From NCBI GenBank assembly GCA_902489515.1, contig CABUAL010000130.1:1-5541 (forward strand): 5,541 nt of DNA. Direction: 5' to 3'. The position numbers and the translations under genes are program-made. The stretch's first letter is position 1. The number at the start of each line of letters is the position of its first letter. The notes beneath the pieces are model-generated. The model had not been told where the DNA came from. It made no database searches and saw nothing but the letters and a program-made list of their open reading frames with translations. The DNA is from an uncultured Collinsella sp. (lineage in GTDB: Bacteria; Actinomycetota; Coriobacteriia; Coriobacteriales; Coriobacteriaceae). Positions 5,128 to 5,541 of this stretch are shown here, in pieces.

Positions 5128-5541
5128 GAATCGATAAGCTAGCAATGACGTCGCGCGAGGCGCTGCAGACCGCCATGAGCACGGCTGCCGATGCGCAGGC
5201 CGGCGCGGTGGAGCCGATTCACCTGCTGTCTGCTCTGCTCGGTGCCGGCGAGCGCAATATCTCCGTGATTATCGAGCGCATCGGTGCCGACCCAGCTCAG
5301 CTCGCACGCTCCACACAGGACGCCATCGACCACGCGCCCAAGGTTTCGGGCGAGGGGCAGCAGATGGGCCTGTCCAACGAGCTCGTTCGCGTCATCGAGA
5401 AGGCCGAGAAGGAGGCCACCAAGATGGGCGACAGCTTTGTGGTGACCGAGCATCTGCTGATGGCGCTTGCCGAGGACAAGGGCGAGGCGGGCCGTGTGCT
5501 GCGCGACGCCGGCGTCACCAAGGAGCGCATCGAGCAGGTCT
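5124..5541 (+). CDS. clpB: ClpB disaggregase, N-terminal part (runs off window)
   Basis: The first 139 codons of the Hsp100 chaperone ClpB are present; the gene continues past the window. ClpB is a cytoplasmic AAA+ hexamer that, with DnaK/DnaJ/GrpE, pulls proteins out of aggregates after heat stress. What is visible is the substrate-contacting Clp N domain with its two repeats: one around residues 5-58 containing EPIHLLSALL (30-39), and one around 84-139 containing VTEHLLMALA (107-116). The opening MRIDKLAMTSREALQ is typical of ClpB and less so of ClpC or ClpA, but the linker and AAA+ domains that would settle this are outside the window. The start ATG at 5124 is supported by AGAGGTGAT (5112-5120). 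Codon use is strongly GC-biased, as in the hydratase. No CIRCE or HAIR heat-shock operator is seen upstream; the leader instead has an AT-rich palindrome and a GC hairpin. Confidence 0.9.
   Translation, partial: MRIDKLAMTSREALQTAMSTAADAQAGAVEPIHLLSALLGAGERNISVIIERIGADPAQLARSTQDAIDHAPKVSGEGQQMGLSNELVRVIEKAEKEATKMGDSFVVTEHLLMALAEDKGEAGRVLRDAGVTKERIEQV

Overview
The window looks like chromosomal DNA of a GC-rich Gram-positive bacterium, most likely a Coriobacteriia gut species such as Collinsella. This is an inference from the strong G/C bias at third codon positions, the type of aconitase-family hydratase, the ClpB N-terminus and the hairpin repeats that share a GGGGAC core. No rRNA, tRNA or marker gene fixes the taxon.

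Layout: bases 9-43 hold a rho-independent terminator of a gene that lies left of the window. A short REP-like repeat (110-149) and a leader follow, then a complete 766-residue aconitase-superfamily hydratase (293-2593, + strand) with intact Fe-S cysteines and active-site motifs. Bases 2594-3110 contain no gene that I can support. They hold a 22-bp perfect inverted repeat, a U-tailed terminator, and a cluster of hairpin repeats of two families.

The centre (3094-4676) carries two orphan genes in divergent orientation: a 219-residue single-pass membrane protein on the - strand (3111-3770) and a roughly 228-residue one on the + strand (about 3990-4676). Both have an N-terminal hydrophobic helix and a Cys-containing outer domain, and I recognise neither. 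A hairpin repeat of the first family (a REP-like element with 13-14 bp arms and a 9-nt loop) lies at each end of the pair and in the spacer between them. A second family of long palindromes, with arms around ATCTGTAAC/GTTACAGAT, sits on both outer flanks. Two 140-bp blocks of this family, exactly 1988 bp apart, match without gaps at 116 of 140 bases by hand count. The 3' end of the left orphan gene carries a 26-bp perfect inverted copy of its own internal sequence, which appears to have changed its C-terminus.

The right end is a 447-bp control region followed by the start of clpB (5124 to the window end), the Hsp100 disaggregase. Its leader has an AT-rich interrupted palindrome, a stable GC hairpin just before the ribosome binding site, and a possible 30-codon leader ORF whose stop overlaps the clpB start.

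The hydratase and clpB are ordinary core-type genes, and I see no functional link between them and the middle pair. The middle looks like an accessory island shaped by repeats. The most unusual content is the repeat architecture and the rearranged 3' end of the left orphan gene, not a recognised new enzyme system.
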